Source of the DNA: Pelargonium nanum
Taxonomy: Eukaryota > Streptophyta > Magnoliopsida > Geraniales > Geraniaceae
Assembly (NCBI GenBank): GCA_036897485.1
Contig: JAYMTF010000002.1
Span: forward strand, 62,001-126,000
Direction of reading: 5' to 3'
Length of the DNA: 64,000 nt
Part shown: piece by piece, positions 53,480-64,000 of the stretch
How positions within the stretch are numbered: position 1 is the first letter of the stretch
Layout of the letters: the number at the start of each line of letters is the position of its first letter
Made by a program: the position numbers and the translations under genes
Notes under the pieces: model-generated
Databases searched by the model: none
The model's input: the letters and a program-made list of their open reading frames with translations, nothing else
What the model was told of the DNA's origin: nothing

Positions 53480-53550
53480 TTACTCTGGGCGTTTCCTCGA
53501 AGGAGCGTTCCTAACATGCAAATCCACTCTACCAAGCCCGCCCCGCAAGG
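53480..53550 (-). pseudogene. tRNA-like element, D-arm and anticodon region
   Basis: On the minus strand GGCTTGGTAGAGTGG is a good D-arm phrase, followed by ATTTGCATG, whose loop could present TGC (Ala) or GCA (Cys) depending on register. Neither register gives a paired anticodon stem. Downstream GCTCCTTCGAGG resembles a T-arm with C where G53 is required. Low-confidence decayed tRNA. Confidence 0.25.
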
Positions 53551-53751
53551 TAACCCATTCCATTTTATAAATATTATTACACGGAATGACTAGAATTTTT
53601 ATTTTATAACTTTATACCTTAACTACTATAATAAACTCAAATTTCCTTAAAAGTATAAGATTCACCTCTAGAAGATACTAAGGTTTCCATCTCGATTTAG
53701 CGTATGCCCGTTTGGGAAGCAAACCAGGCGCGAAGCATAGTTTTAGAAGAG

Positions 53752-53808
53752 ATACCCGTAGCCCAGTGGCGGGGCATGAGTCTGCAAAATTTAACTATGA
53801 AAGGCATC
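53752..53808 (+). pseudogene. second tRNA-Cys(GCA)-like gene, 5' half intact
   Basis: The 5' half matches the intact trnC: acceptor ATACCCG, TA, D-arm GCC / GGC around CAGTGGCGG, then TGAGTCTGCAAA (53777-53788), identical to trnC. The anticodon stem TGAGT / ATTTA still pairs five of five through two wobbles and the anticodon is GCA. After 53793 the likeness ends: no T-loop TTCRANT is present (GCATCAA instead) and no strand complements the 5' acceptor. The D-stem and acceptor differ from trnC, so this is an old duplicate or an independent Cys tRNA that has lost its 3' half. The frame 53712-53897(+) merely runs through it. Confidence 0.5.
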
Positions 53809-55387
53809 AACCTAATATTGTGCAATTATATATCTCCTTCTTTCATGACATAATACAAGACAAAGAGAGTCCTATGGGATTCCTTTCTTTACTTTAAACT
53901 TACATATACAAAAAAAGTGTACTAAAAGTTTCCCGTGTAACTGGCACTGCTTTTAGGACTTGATAGAATCGAACAAGAAAAGAGTTTAGTTTGTACTATT
54001 GAAGTCTCATTAAGGTATCTTCTCTTGTACAGAAATGGAAGGGCTTCCTATTTATCCTTTTTTGTCAATCACAAACACCAGAGCAGGGATTAAAAAAATT
54101 GTAGGTTAGAAACTCTATCTTATAAAAGATAAAGTTTTAATCTATCTAATCACGGCATTGCCTCTTCCACTTTACAAGAGTAGATTGTGTCTCAACTAGT
54201 AATCCTAATTACGTTTCCTGCTAAAGAAAAAGTAGGCAATGGAGGATTTGCATACTTTTTATCGGTTGAAAGAAAGGATAATTCATTAATCATAATATAT
54301 AAGTTATTCTGCTTACCCTTCTAGGCAGGATTTCGTCTCTTCATGAGTACCTGGATTGTCTTTACTATTAATTAGAAGTCCTTTTTTAATCTATTCCATT
54401 GAAAAAACTTAGTGTAGTAGATTCTTATCTTTTTTTAGTATACTTTTCAATTCATGTATCTACCACGGCTCCTCCTAAGTAAAGAGTAAGCCGTATATAA
54501 TTCTAGTTGAGTAACGTCTCTAATAAATATGTATAAGAAAGCTTTTGGAAAAGTAATTTTAATTAACCGAACAAAATCAGTAGTAACAAATATTTTCCTG
54601 CAAGAGCCCACGTTATGTTTTTAATATTTATTAAGATTATTCTTTATCCTAGAAGACATGCAGCTTTCCTTATTACTTTTTATGACTGTAATGTAAATAA
54701 CTAAAATTATGGACCAGTAAGTAGAGAGTCCCCTGAAAACTTGAGCGTGTAAAGCAGTTTTATTAAGAATTTTTAATCAGAAATACCGGTTACCAGTCAA
54801 AGTCAGAGTGTCCTTAGCGATCATAATAAACGGAAGCCTTTAGTGAGTGCCTGAAATTTGTTCTATCTAAACTAAATTGTCTTGCCATAAGTAAGTACGC
54901 GTAGAGAAAGGACTGAATCTGAGTAGCCACCGGACTTAGTCTTAGTATTGAAAGCAAGTTCCTGGAGTCTCTACCTTATATAAAGTGTTCCATATCTATT
55001 TAGTGGTCTTTTGTTATAATTTCTTTATAAACTTCTTGTACATGAACTTAAGTATAGACTCTTTAAACCTAGGACCTCTTTCAAACGAACGTCAATTTAT
55101 CTGATTTAAACTAAATTAAACGTAGCTAGCTAATAGGTGCGGCTTTTAACACAAGATTCCACTTAATAATTCCCCCAATTTTTTCATTATAAGTAAACAA
55201 ATCTCTTTTATATAAAAAAGTCCGATTCGCCTTTTTGCTGCTGCGACTTTTATTTTAATACTACCGAGGGCTAATTCCTTGAGAAGCCCTTTAAGAACTG
55301 AAGAAGAAAAGGGTACCCCTAATTTTGTTTTGTGATTCAAATAGCTGGTGTACAAATAAAGCGGGATTATTATCGAGGAGTATATTG
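53809..55387. other. gene-free stretch
   Basis: Nothing recognisable. The frame on the complement of 55146-55355 (69 codons) has no motif. GGANTCC occurs at 53877. Confidence 0.6.
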
Positions 55388-55460
55388 CTAAGATAACACG
55401 ATTCGAACCTATGTATTTGCGGTTGAATGGCTAATTACGGATTCTCAAGTTGATATCTAA
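55388..55460 (-). tRNA. tRNA-like element of canonical length, possible Glu(UUC)
   Basis: On the minus strand this is exactly 73 nt in standard register. The acceptor TTAGATA / TATCTTA pairs six of seven. The T-arm ATAGG / TTCGAAT / CGTGT (complement of 55396-55412) pairs four of five with the recurrent G52-G62 clash. The discriminator is G. The anticodon loop would be CATTCAA, giving TTC (Glu), with A instead of T33. The anticodon stem TTAGC / CCGCA pairs at only two positions, and the D-arm lacks the usual GG and pairs poorly. After the intact trnC this has the best-matched ends in the window. It may be a functional but edited or divergent tRNA, or a pseudogene. Confidence 0.4.
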
Positions 55461-56532
55461 AATTACTGTGCTTTTTACTTGCTCTTTTGGCATCCTTATG
55501 TAAATACATGCAGAAAGAACTGCTCCTAATCCCTTTTATTTCATAACAGTAAGGAATATCTTATGGAAATAGAACCAAACTCTATAAATTGGAATACCTT
55601 GAGGAGTCACCAAATGACCTTTTATAGGTTGGTGAAAGGTATATACATATTTCATTTAATGTCCACTCAGAGTTTAGCAATCCCAGCAATTTTTAAGAGT
55701 AATATCTTGTAGCAAAACAAGCGACCATAGGGTATATGCTAGGAGGGGGGCTTTGTCCCACTTCCTTCCATAGCTTAGAAGTATCTCTTTGTAATCTAAA
55801 AAACCCCACGATATGAGTTTACCGCCTTTCAAGAACAATTGCTTTCATTTGATTTATAGCAGCTCTCTTTTCCTAGTCATTAGGGCAATTACATAACTCA
55901 AAGTTAGTAGCTCTAAGCCCAATACTTTGAGCGATTCCATGATTCGTATTCTTTAGGCATTTAGTAGTTTTTGCGTGCTAATATTTAGTGCATGTCTCAA
56001 TCGTATTGAACTTTTCCTAGTTACAGACTTTATTCCATGAGACTTTGCTTATATATAGGGGTATTCATGTATTTGACTTACAGAGTTTCTCCTTAATTAA
56101 TTTAGCCTTCGAGTGTATAGTAAATATAGGACTCGTGTCGCCTTTGTTAGTGAAGAAGAGGGCGAGCTATTCAATAAAAGTTCTACGTCATTTTTATATC
56201 CAATACTGCTAAGGTTAAGGCTTTCCATGGTCTATAAAGAGGCGTCTCCCTTGGAAATTTTAAGTATCCTAGGGGTGTGAACAGAATGAAAGCTTTTTTA
56301 TCAGTTTTATTAACTACGATTACATGAAAGGAATTAAAACTAGCCTGGAAAGGGGGGAAATTTCCTATTATTTTTGAGACGCCGGGCAGGTATTATCCCA
56401 TTTTAAAGCAAACCTCTTAAAGATTTTTATTAAAGTAACATGGAATAGGAAAAATTTCATATTTTAGTAAGTCGTAATTCAGGAAATGGTGAAGCAGGAA
56501 ATTTTATATCTATACCTAAACTATTGGGTATA
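55461..56532. other. gene-free stretch
   Basis: Nothing recognisable in this kilobase. Confidence 0.6.
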
Positions 56533-56580
56533 TCTCCGCTTGAACCTACGCAATTCACTAGAAACCAAGAGTGACTAAAC
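56533..56580 (-). pseudogene. tRNA 3' end-like sequence
   Basis: On the minus strand TTGCGTAGGTTCAAGC is a good T-arm 5' strand and loop (complement of 56538-56553), but it is followed by GGAGA, which cannot pair with GTAGG. Upstream GTTTCTA could be an anticodon loop with TTC, but its stem does not pair. Low confidence. Confidence 0.25.
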
Positions 56581-59500
56581 TATCAAATTCATACCAAAGC
56601 AGAATAAGCAATTTTGTACCCCTGGTACCTTAGTAGTGTTGTTTCTTTCCATGGATAAGAACACACTATGACTAGCTCATTTTGTTGTCTAAACAAACTA
56701 CCCGAGCTCTCTTGAAATTTATTGTCAAATATATTTTTTGTGGGAATTGCTGCACTTGGGGCTTATCTTTACTTTGGTATTTCAGGAATACAAGTGTATT
56801 AGGGTACTTATGTAGCTAAAAAGTGGTAAACTCGTTTCGGAGGATAAAAATTGAGTATCTCTTTTACTTTTTAGTTAAGGATTTTGTATATAGTTAAATG
56901 ACACACTTTTCATTACCTTTATTTACTACATAATACCCATTAAAATTTAAAAGGACAAGTTTTATCACCTGTATATATACAGTTGGGATAAGGTAAGCAA
57001 GGCTAATGTTTCATTAAGAATTCGGACTTTAATCACTTATGATATATTCTCAGAAGTCTATTAAATAATCTTATATTCCTTCCTTTGACAAAGAAAAGAA
57101 GAACGCTAAACGATGGGTAAAACTTATCGCTATTTTATAGTATTTTGCGTTCTCATCTTAAACAATATATAATATATGAGCCCTTTAGTCCTATAGTTTT
57201 TAAAGGTGCATATAGTTATGTTTGAAAAAGTTTATAATCAGGAGCTTCCCGTTGTGAAGTACTAACAAATTTAGTGAACTTCAGAATTAAACAGCTACTT
57301 AGATACGTTTTAACTTTATCTCATAAGAAAAAATCTCTAATTCTAAAAATTAGTAATATATATACTGGGAATCATTAGCACAATCCTATATTAGCAAAGT
57401 ATTTAGACAAAACGATCTCGTGATTGATTGATTGTTGTATCCCACAACACGGGGTCACAAAAGGTATACCCTGAAAGCTTAAAATACAACTATTTATATA
57501 TTATCCATAATTGAGTCTAAAAAGAAATACCGATTTAGAACCTTTTCCACGCATTATAACCCGGGTCGATAACCTGTTCTGTAGATTCATTTGTGTAATA
57601 TTCTTTATAATTAGAAGTTCTATAGGCATGTGGTTACAACGGCAGCCTTTTATAGAGTCCTTAATTATATTAATACTCTTACCTAAGCCGATTAATTACA
57701 TATTCTTAAGTATATAACGAAGTACTTCTTTTTATTATGATACCTTTTCTCTAGTCCTAGTAAAACTCCAATTACTTATACTAAAATTGAACCTTATAAG
57801 TAGCCCCTATTGCTTAATATATTTTCAAGAACTTATGTTATTAAACAGGATTCGTTCAGCAAGTGATTAGGGCATGTTATTTATAAAATTCAAATACATC
57901 CAAAGTTTTAAGCAGAACTGTAGTCTAAGGCGTAAATGTATGTAATAACTTCGCTTTATATACTTATATACTCAAAACTTTGAAAAGGAGAAAATGAAAA
58001 CTTGTCTCTAATTGGGGCTGCGGGGTACTCGGGTAAATATGCAAGGAATCCTTTCTAGTACTACAAAAATAATAATATCTATGTATGAAGTTTAGAGGCT
58101 CCCTTTTTATCTAGTCTATCCGGCTAGTTGAGAAAAAATTATATACTAAGGGGCTCTCCTTTCAGTCGAAGCCTACTTAGTATTTCCTACATATACATCT
58201 TAAATCTTCGACCGGAGGTACGTACGGTATAATTTTATATTTATAAGCAGGTTTCAAAAACCGATATATTATATAAGAACTAGCTGGCTTTATATCTGCG
58301 CTTTGTAAGCTTTTATCAACACCAACACTTAAGATCCCTTATATAAAGTTCTTATATCCATAGGTAGGGGCATAGCAGTGCTGTTTCCTTTAATAAGTTC
58401 CCATTACTTAATGTGTTTTCTTATCGATATAATTTGTTATAGTCTAAAAATAGAGTTCAAATTGCTAGATAAAGGCGAAAACACAAAAACCGGTTATTCC
58501 GTGGTTCCTTGTCGGGACTGCGAGTAAATACGGATAAAAAACCCGAAGAATTAAATAACGAAAGTCTCCCCGGGCTAGGAAAGTAAAAAAAACTTAGCAT
58601 GATACTCCCCAGTATACTTATACTGCGCTTTTACGAATCAACAAACCCCATTCTATACTAAAAAAGAGGGCTTGACTGACCAAAAAGCTTTCTCTAACTG
58701 AAAACTCAAGCTTGCTATTGATCAATCCTTTCAATTTAAAGGTGAAGTGAGAGCCGTCCACTACTAATTAACATAAAATTAAGTCTCTCTTACTGTAAGG
58801 ATAATCCATGTGAATACTAAAAAAAAGGCGTAACAAAAGGGTACCTGTGCTTTATCATTTTAAAACCTTATTCTAGGGAATCCACGTATTATGTATTGCA
58901 CTTTTAATTATAGAATAGCTTTGTTTTAACCAAGCAAGCCTCCTAATTAGTATATGCATCGGCTCTTTTTAGCTACAATATTCTTTGTAATAGTCAGGTA
59001 TTAGAAAGACTAAGTCAATTTAATTGACTGCTTGAGTTTTCCTATAGTGAATCTTTTGACTGCTTAGTCTAACTTGGTATTTTCCCCATACAAAGTAGAA
59101 CTACGTTGCGGGTTTCTTAAAAGGGAAATGCGCTGGTTAGTGCTTTTTTATTTAGTTTCTAAGTAAGATACATAGTTTAACTAGGAATTTTATAAAAATT
59201 AGCTAAAAGCCCGCTCGAAAGAACTCTATTTTCCCTCTGGCCAGTGGTGTGAAGGAAAAACAACAGAAGTTTCCCCTATCCTAAGACCCATGACGAACTT
59301 ATCTTAAACAGAGATTAGAACTAAAAGAATTCTTGAAAGCTTAATAGGTGTTTTAACCACTTTATAATTTCAGAGAAAACTACATAAATTTTATGAAATA
59401 CCTCATTTTTAATAATAAAAGCTGACTTCACTTGAACTGCCGTTAATTAAAGAAGTTACTTTCCCTTTATTCTGAGCGGGTTTTCCTAACTTTTAGATGC

Positions 59501-61102
59501 TCAGGTACCTTTCCATGGGTTTGCTATCACCTGTCTCTTAGGGTTCTTTTAAAGAAGGATAATCCTATACCATAGAAATACTAATGTCTTGAAGATTGAG
59601 TATAGCATCTTCATTAACCTGGTGTCACACAGGGTAAACTTACGCCCAACTTAATTCTCTTTATTATACTGGCGCTTCTACCTATGGCTAATTTTAGGAA
59701 CTTGTAATGAAATTAACTTAATACTTATATAATCTTACTAGAATCGAGATGGAAGTTGACACCATAAAGGGTTTGTGTTCTTTTGGGACATTATATATAT
59801 TATAAGAGTTAATAATAGAAGTCCCTATGTGTAAAAGTATATTTAAGTCTAAATGCCAAGACAAGTGAAACTATAGTATGAATTAAAGGGGCTACAACTA
59901 CTTTTGCACTTACACGGCAGCAGCTTTTTCCCGTGCAGTTATAGCTAAATTACTTACTGGACTCCTCTTTTATCTGGATTACTTTTTTAGGAATTAAATT
60001 TAAAGTAAGACCCTTGTAACTGTGCTTTCAAAATGACTGTAACTTCTGATTTTTGAAAGTACGCATTAATTAAAATAGTAGGATTTGGAGTTTTTTTGGA
60101 TCCAACTATTCATTCAGAGTCTGGGTAAATACATTAGTAAAGAGACGTAAACCGTGTCAAAGCAAGAGCGAAAATACAAGAGTAAAATATTCAAACTTTT
60201 TATACAAGTACAAGACTATTAGCTATCAAGGTATTCTGTTTATAGTTATAGGTTAATTATAATACTTTATACGGAGTGTGGAAAAAGAAACTTAGCGCCC
60301 CTCTTCACTGTTTCCACTTTTCTCGTTGAGTTTTTGGCTTCACTAGCGAGAGCTTAACTTCCCTCCGCTGCTGGTAGAAAAGGGGACCGCTAAACCAGTA
60401 AAGCTGAAAGAAAACTCATAATTAAAATATGGTTAGATTTGAAGTCTTTGCGAGGTACGATATGCGCTTTCCTGGTATGCTAGTTAATTAGGTGCTATAT
60501 GTGACTTACTATTCTTTAGTCTTTCAACTGGTTAATTTTCTTTTTGTTACTTTAATTTTTGAGGATCCCCGCTATTACCGATTTTCCGAGAGAAAAAAAG
60601 GCATTGTATTCAATATCACGGGGTTTTGATATAAAAACGATATCATTATAGTATTGAACTCTCTATACACTTCTATACACCGACTGCGTTGCAAGACTCG
60701 TAGGTCTATATGAAATCTAGATAGATATTAGAATCCAATAAAAATAAAAAAAGGTTAACTAAGTATGTTATAAAATTATAAGAGGAAGGCAAGCTAAGAG
60801 CTTGAGCTAATAAAAAATCTTGCTATAGAAAGATATTCAGCCTATCATTCTAACTAAAAACATAATATTATGCTAACCTGGTCAAATATAAGGAATAATT
60901 TCATATTGAAATAGGGGATATATACCCAGGTCACTTTATAGTGTAAAAAGCAATTGAAAAAAGGGCTTTTAGAGTCCCTATCAATTTCAGCACTACTTAC
61001 TAGCTTTTTTATTAATATATATTCAAAGGGATTTCCTAGGCAGCTTGCTTCCCCGAGCAAAGCTTTAGATATACTGACAAATAAGAGGAAAAAGCTTACT
61101 TA
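56581..61102. other. gene-free stretch
   Basis: No gene is supported. The frame 57511-57717 (68 codons, hydrophobic) has no motif. Contents: a short ATTG-type microsatellite at 57421-57434 and GGANTCC sites at 58045, 58877 and 59959. Two overlapping opposite-strand frames at 60854-61190 are typical chance pairs. Confidence 0.6.
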
Positions 61103-61130
61103 TAAACTTATATATATATATATAAGTTTA
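61103..61130. repeat. 28-bp perfect palindrome with TA core
   Basis: TAAACTTA (61103-61110) and TAAGTTTA (61123-61130) flank an alternating TA core of 12 bp, making a perfect 28-bp palindrome. It could extrude as a cruciform. It may be a replication or recombination hot spot, or a TA microsatellite that acquired symmetric flanks. Confidence 0.8.
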
Positions 61131-61204
61131 GTGCTTCTAAATAAGAAGTATAGAAAAATATATAGTACTAAGTTCTTACCCTTTTTGTGATTATTAGCCA
61201 ACAA

Positions 61205-61260
61205 ATCGGGAATACGTATCCAATTGGTAAGGCTTCACGAGGACTCGTTTTTATGAGTAC
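61205..61260 (+). pseudogene. tRNA 5' half-like sequence
   Basis: TATCCAATTGGTAAGGC (61217-61233) is a good D-arm phrase (TCC / GGC around AATTGGTAA). It is followed by a hairpin ACGAG / CTCGT with only a 2-base loop where the anticodon arm should be. No T-arm follows. Probably the 5' half of a lost tRNA. Confidence 0.3.
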
Positions 61261-62069
61261 ACTTTATATTTCTTTGTTTGACCATCAAATATCTGAGACA
61301 AACCTGTAAGAATTAAAAAGTTGTCTTAATTTACTTTAATAAAGCTCCTTTTTTAATCTAATGAGAATCCCAGCTAAAGGGGATAAAAGAAATAATCCGA
61401 CTCATATAGACTGACCCCTCGTTTTATTTGGAACAATTACACAAATACTTTAGTAACAGCGGTTTCAAAACTACTAAAGAACAACAAGTAATAATACCAT
61501 TATTATGGACAGTATTAGTCCTTTACTTATTATTACTAAGTAAGGTAAAACTTTATTTTTTATCTGCATTAATTCGGCTTAAGATTTTTTTATACGCGGT
61601 CCTCATGAGATAAAAAAGACTTTTGGTCTATATAATTACTAAGCAGCTTGCCTTAACGAGCTATATATGGAATACAGAATTTAAAAAGAGGGGTTAGACG
61701 CAAGGGGTCGAGTGTGCAAGTGGACAACTGGTATTTGATACAAAAAGCAGTTCTTCTACGTTTTAGCTTACCTTGTTTTAATAAGGGATTCTTACTCAAT
61801 AAAGATTTACATCCACTAATCATGAAAGGTAACAAAAAAATTTGTTTAATAAACCCGATTTAGTAGACTTATAAGTCGGTAAGTCATTAAACAAGGGAAT
61901 GGCCTTTAATTTCATAACATTGGTTATTCTATAAGACAACGTTAAGATTTCATTTCATAAATATAGTCTTTTCCTGGAATGACAGTTGTAGAACTAAACA
62001 GGACGATAAGCAAAGTAGAAATAGTACGCTTTTTTACTACTTTTTAAAAGTTTTTTTGCTTTGTTTGAC

Positions 62070-62087
62070 ATGGGCGCGAAATCCCAT
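62070..62087 (+). other. T-arm-like hairpin
   Basis: ATGGG and CCCAT form a perfect 5-bp stem around the 8-base loop CGCGAAAT. It resembles a T-arm (usual loop TTCGAAT) with one extra base. No tRNA context was found around it. Confidence 0.25.
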
Positions 62088-62351
62088 TTGTAACTTAGTT
62101 TTTTATAATTGTATGCACTCTTGTTTAATATTAAGAATGCAAATCAAAGGCTACCGCCCCGGATAGGTATATGATGTCTCTTAACAAGTATAGGGTTCGT
62201 TTATCGAGAAGTGGAAGTGATTCTTCTAAGCCTATAATAGATTCATTATAGTAGTAACTAAAATCATGATATCAAATCCAAGAATTTCTATATTACCAGA
62301 ACTTCAAAGTACAGGACTATCTCAAACTCCAAAATTGAACTTCTAAAAATT

Positions 62352-62409
62352 ACGGTACGTGTATGATTCGATCACATGAATAACGCAGGTTCAAATCGCA
62401 GTACCCGTG
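62352..62409 (+). pseudogene. short tRNA-like element, possibly Met-type
   Basis: The acceptor ACGGTA (62352-62357) pairs with TACCCGT (62402-62408) with one bulged C. A hairpin ATTC / GAAT (62366-62369 with 62378-62381) has an 8-base loop containing CAT, and the T-loop phrase GCAGGTTCAAATC (62385-62397) is clear. The 3' T-stem strand CGCAG does not pair and shows C61-G62. There is no room for a full D-arm (58 nt in all). A decayed tRNA, with Met suggested only weakly by CAT. Confidence 0.3.
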
Positions 62410-64000
62410 TACTAAAGTTTGCAGTCACTTTAGGACTAACTGAGCTATGAGGAGTATTTTTTTGAAAGACAAAACTAGTCGGGTGGACTTCCTTGGAGAT
62501 TCTTAGGATTCTCGACTTTATGAAAGATTAAGTTTTTTAGGGAATATTTAGAGACTTTCTTTGAAATATCTTATTTAAGAGAACCTATGGAGTTTAATAA
62601 CCCTAATTTTTAGCCATGGAATTTTAAGATTACTGTCTTTGGTTAGTTTTATATATGCAAGCGTAAGACATAAAATCGTAGTTGAAAACCGGTTCATTAT
62701 CCATTTTTCGTAGTATCGCCAAATTTAGTTTCATAGATTAAGAATAGCCGGTCGTCTCTCAATTACAGGAAGTTCTCTCAGGTAGGTCTTAATCTAACTT
62801 AGAATTGATATGAGATAGATACAAATATGCTAGTGAAGGCTTGGAGCCCAGAAGAATTTATTATTAGTATTTTCTTCTCTATAGGTAATTACGTGGTATT
62901 CCTAGTAAACTGCGTAAAGACAAGCCCTTGTCGCAAACCTAGAGAATATAAAAGGAATTCTTTGGGTTCGAACCAAGCTTACATAAGTTTTTTCAGATAC
63001 GCAAGTAAAAGAAGTGGATTACTTTAGTTAAATAGTTGAGAATTGTCCATAAGTAAAAACTATATAAATATGGGTACTAAATTACAAAATAGCAAAGTTT
63101 CGTTGGGTATAGCTACTTTTGGTAATTAGAGATTGCTTAAGCCAGGTCCTTGGTTGGGAAAATCTTGGAAAAAAGGGGAATAGACAAGCTTTTACACTTT
63201 TACACCTGGCCTGCGGTAAACCCGTTTCTTGTTATTGTTAGCCGCGCAATAATAAATCCAGGAACTCAAAAATCCCTTGTATAAATGGAAATAGAGCCGT
63301 AATACCCCTAATTGGATTAACAAACTGTCGTATTCCCTAAAATAAATTAGATTTTCCTACTTCACTTGTATTTCGATACAAAAATTATTTAATAAATAAA
63401 AGCCTAAATATTTAGTTTGATAAACCCGGTTAGAACATATTATCTAGTGGACACAGAAAAAATATATCTCTAAAATATTATATGGATTCATGTTTTATTC
63501 TTATCCCGCTCGAATTGTATTAGTAAAGAGCGTTAATTAGAAGCAAGCGGAATATACATATAGCTAAGGCCCTAGAAACTAAGTGCCTTCAGTAAAAAAC
63601 TAGAAGTTCTTAGTTCGACTTTTAGTTAAACCCCTAGTTTTTATAACTAATTAGTCCATAAACTAAAACTAAAAACCCAGTTGTGCGAAATAATACCTTT
63701 GATAAAATTCTAGATTTACTTCTAAGGGCTTAAGAAAAAAGGAGACCCTATTATTTTAGAGGTATTGAAATACTTTTCTCAGGTTAAGGACTACCGCCAT
63801 TAAGATTCATTTATGGGTTCCTTTCCAATAGCTTATCTTAAGGAAAGTTTAAAAATACTAACTAGACAAAACACCTATTAGAGTGCTATATCTAGTTATA
63901 CACAGTACAAAGAGGCATAATCCGGTTTATACATTATACCTTTTACAAGCATCTGCCCTAAAAGTTATGTACCGAAGATTTCTTATTTCTGAGCAAAAAA
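62410..64000. other. gene-free stretch with one T-arm-like hairpin
   Basis: No gene is supported; the frame 62827-63027 has no motif. On the minus strand CTTGG / TTCGAAC / CCAAA (complement of 62961-62977) is a T-arm with four of five pairs, preceded by CTGAAAAAA, which recalls a Phe anticodon loop. The anticodon stem and the 5' acceptor are missing. Confidence 0.45.

Noticed and set aside
57421-57434. TGAT/ATTG microsatellite
   Set aside because: Three and a half units only; ordinary slippage.
57511-57717. Hydrophobic 68-codon frame that might be a membrane peptide
   Set aside because: T-rich DNA yields Phe/Ile/Leu runs by chance; there is no family signature or conserved neighbour.
1741-62409. 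All tRNA-like pieces as copies of one tRNA-derived SINE family
   Set aside because: Their variable regions, anticodon regions and flanks differ and several tRNA types are recognisable; there is no common tail or target-site duplication.
1-64000. Viral, retroelement, insertion-sequence or CRISPR content
   Set aside because: No reverse transcriptase, integrase, capsid or transposase motif, no terminal repeats and no regularly spaced direct repeats were seen.

Overview
This window is AT-rich (roughly one third G+C by eye) and I can support no protein-coding gene in it on either strand. The longest ATG-initiated reading frame under the standard code is 88 codons. About thirty frames of 60-88 codons are spread evenly over both strands, which is roughly what random DNA of this composition gives. 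None carries a domain or motif I recognise, and I saw no rRNA, intron, CRISPR, insertion-sequence or viral signature.

What the window does hold is one convincing tRNA gene, trnC(GCA) at 26471-26542(+), and about twenty tRNA-like remnants of varying quality on both strands. The intact gene and the better remnants (Lys-, Cys-, His- and possibly Glu-like) resemble bacterial/organellar tRNAs rather than eukaryotic nuclear ones. The likeliest source is therefore a large, gene-poor organelle genome (mitochondrion or plastid). A nuclear block of organelle-derived DNA is the main alternative. I cannot name the organism.

Layout: 0-12 kb has only a 3' tRNA half near 1.8 kb and a purine-rich, low-complexity stretch at about 5.6-7.9 kb with clustered inverted repeats. 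12-15 kb holds three tRNA-like elements, including one that folds without a D-arm. 17-23 kb holds four more, ending with a Lys-like element. 26.5 kb is the intact trnC. 29-40 kb and 45-56 kb carry scattered remnants, with a pyrimidine-rich stretch at about 51-53 kb and a damaged second Cys-type tRNA at 53.75 kb. 61-63 kb has a 28-bp AT palindrome and several partial tRNAs.

Three patterns go beyond this. (1) Many T-arms carry C61-G62 where C61-C62 is expected, giving the same G52-G62 mismatch in otherwise paired stems, including that of the intact trnC. (2) The palindromic heptamer GGANTCC occurs at least 28 times against about 5 expected. (3) The exact 10-mer AAGCTTGCCT occurs six times (both strands) against well under one expected. 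All counts were made by eye.
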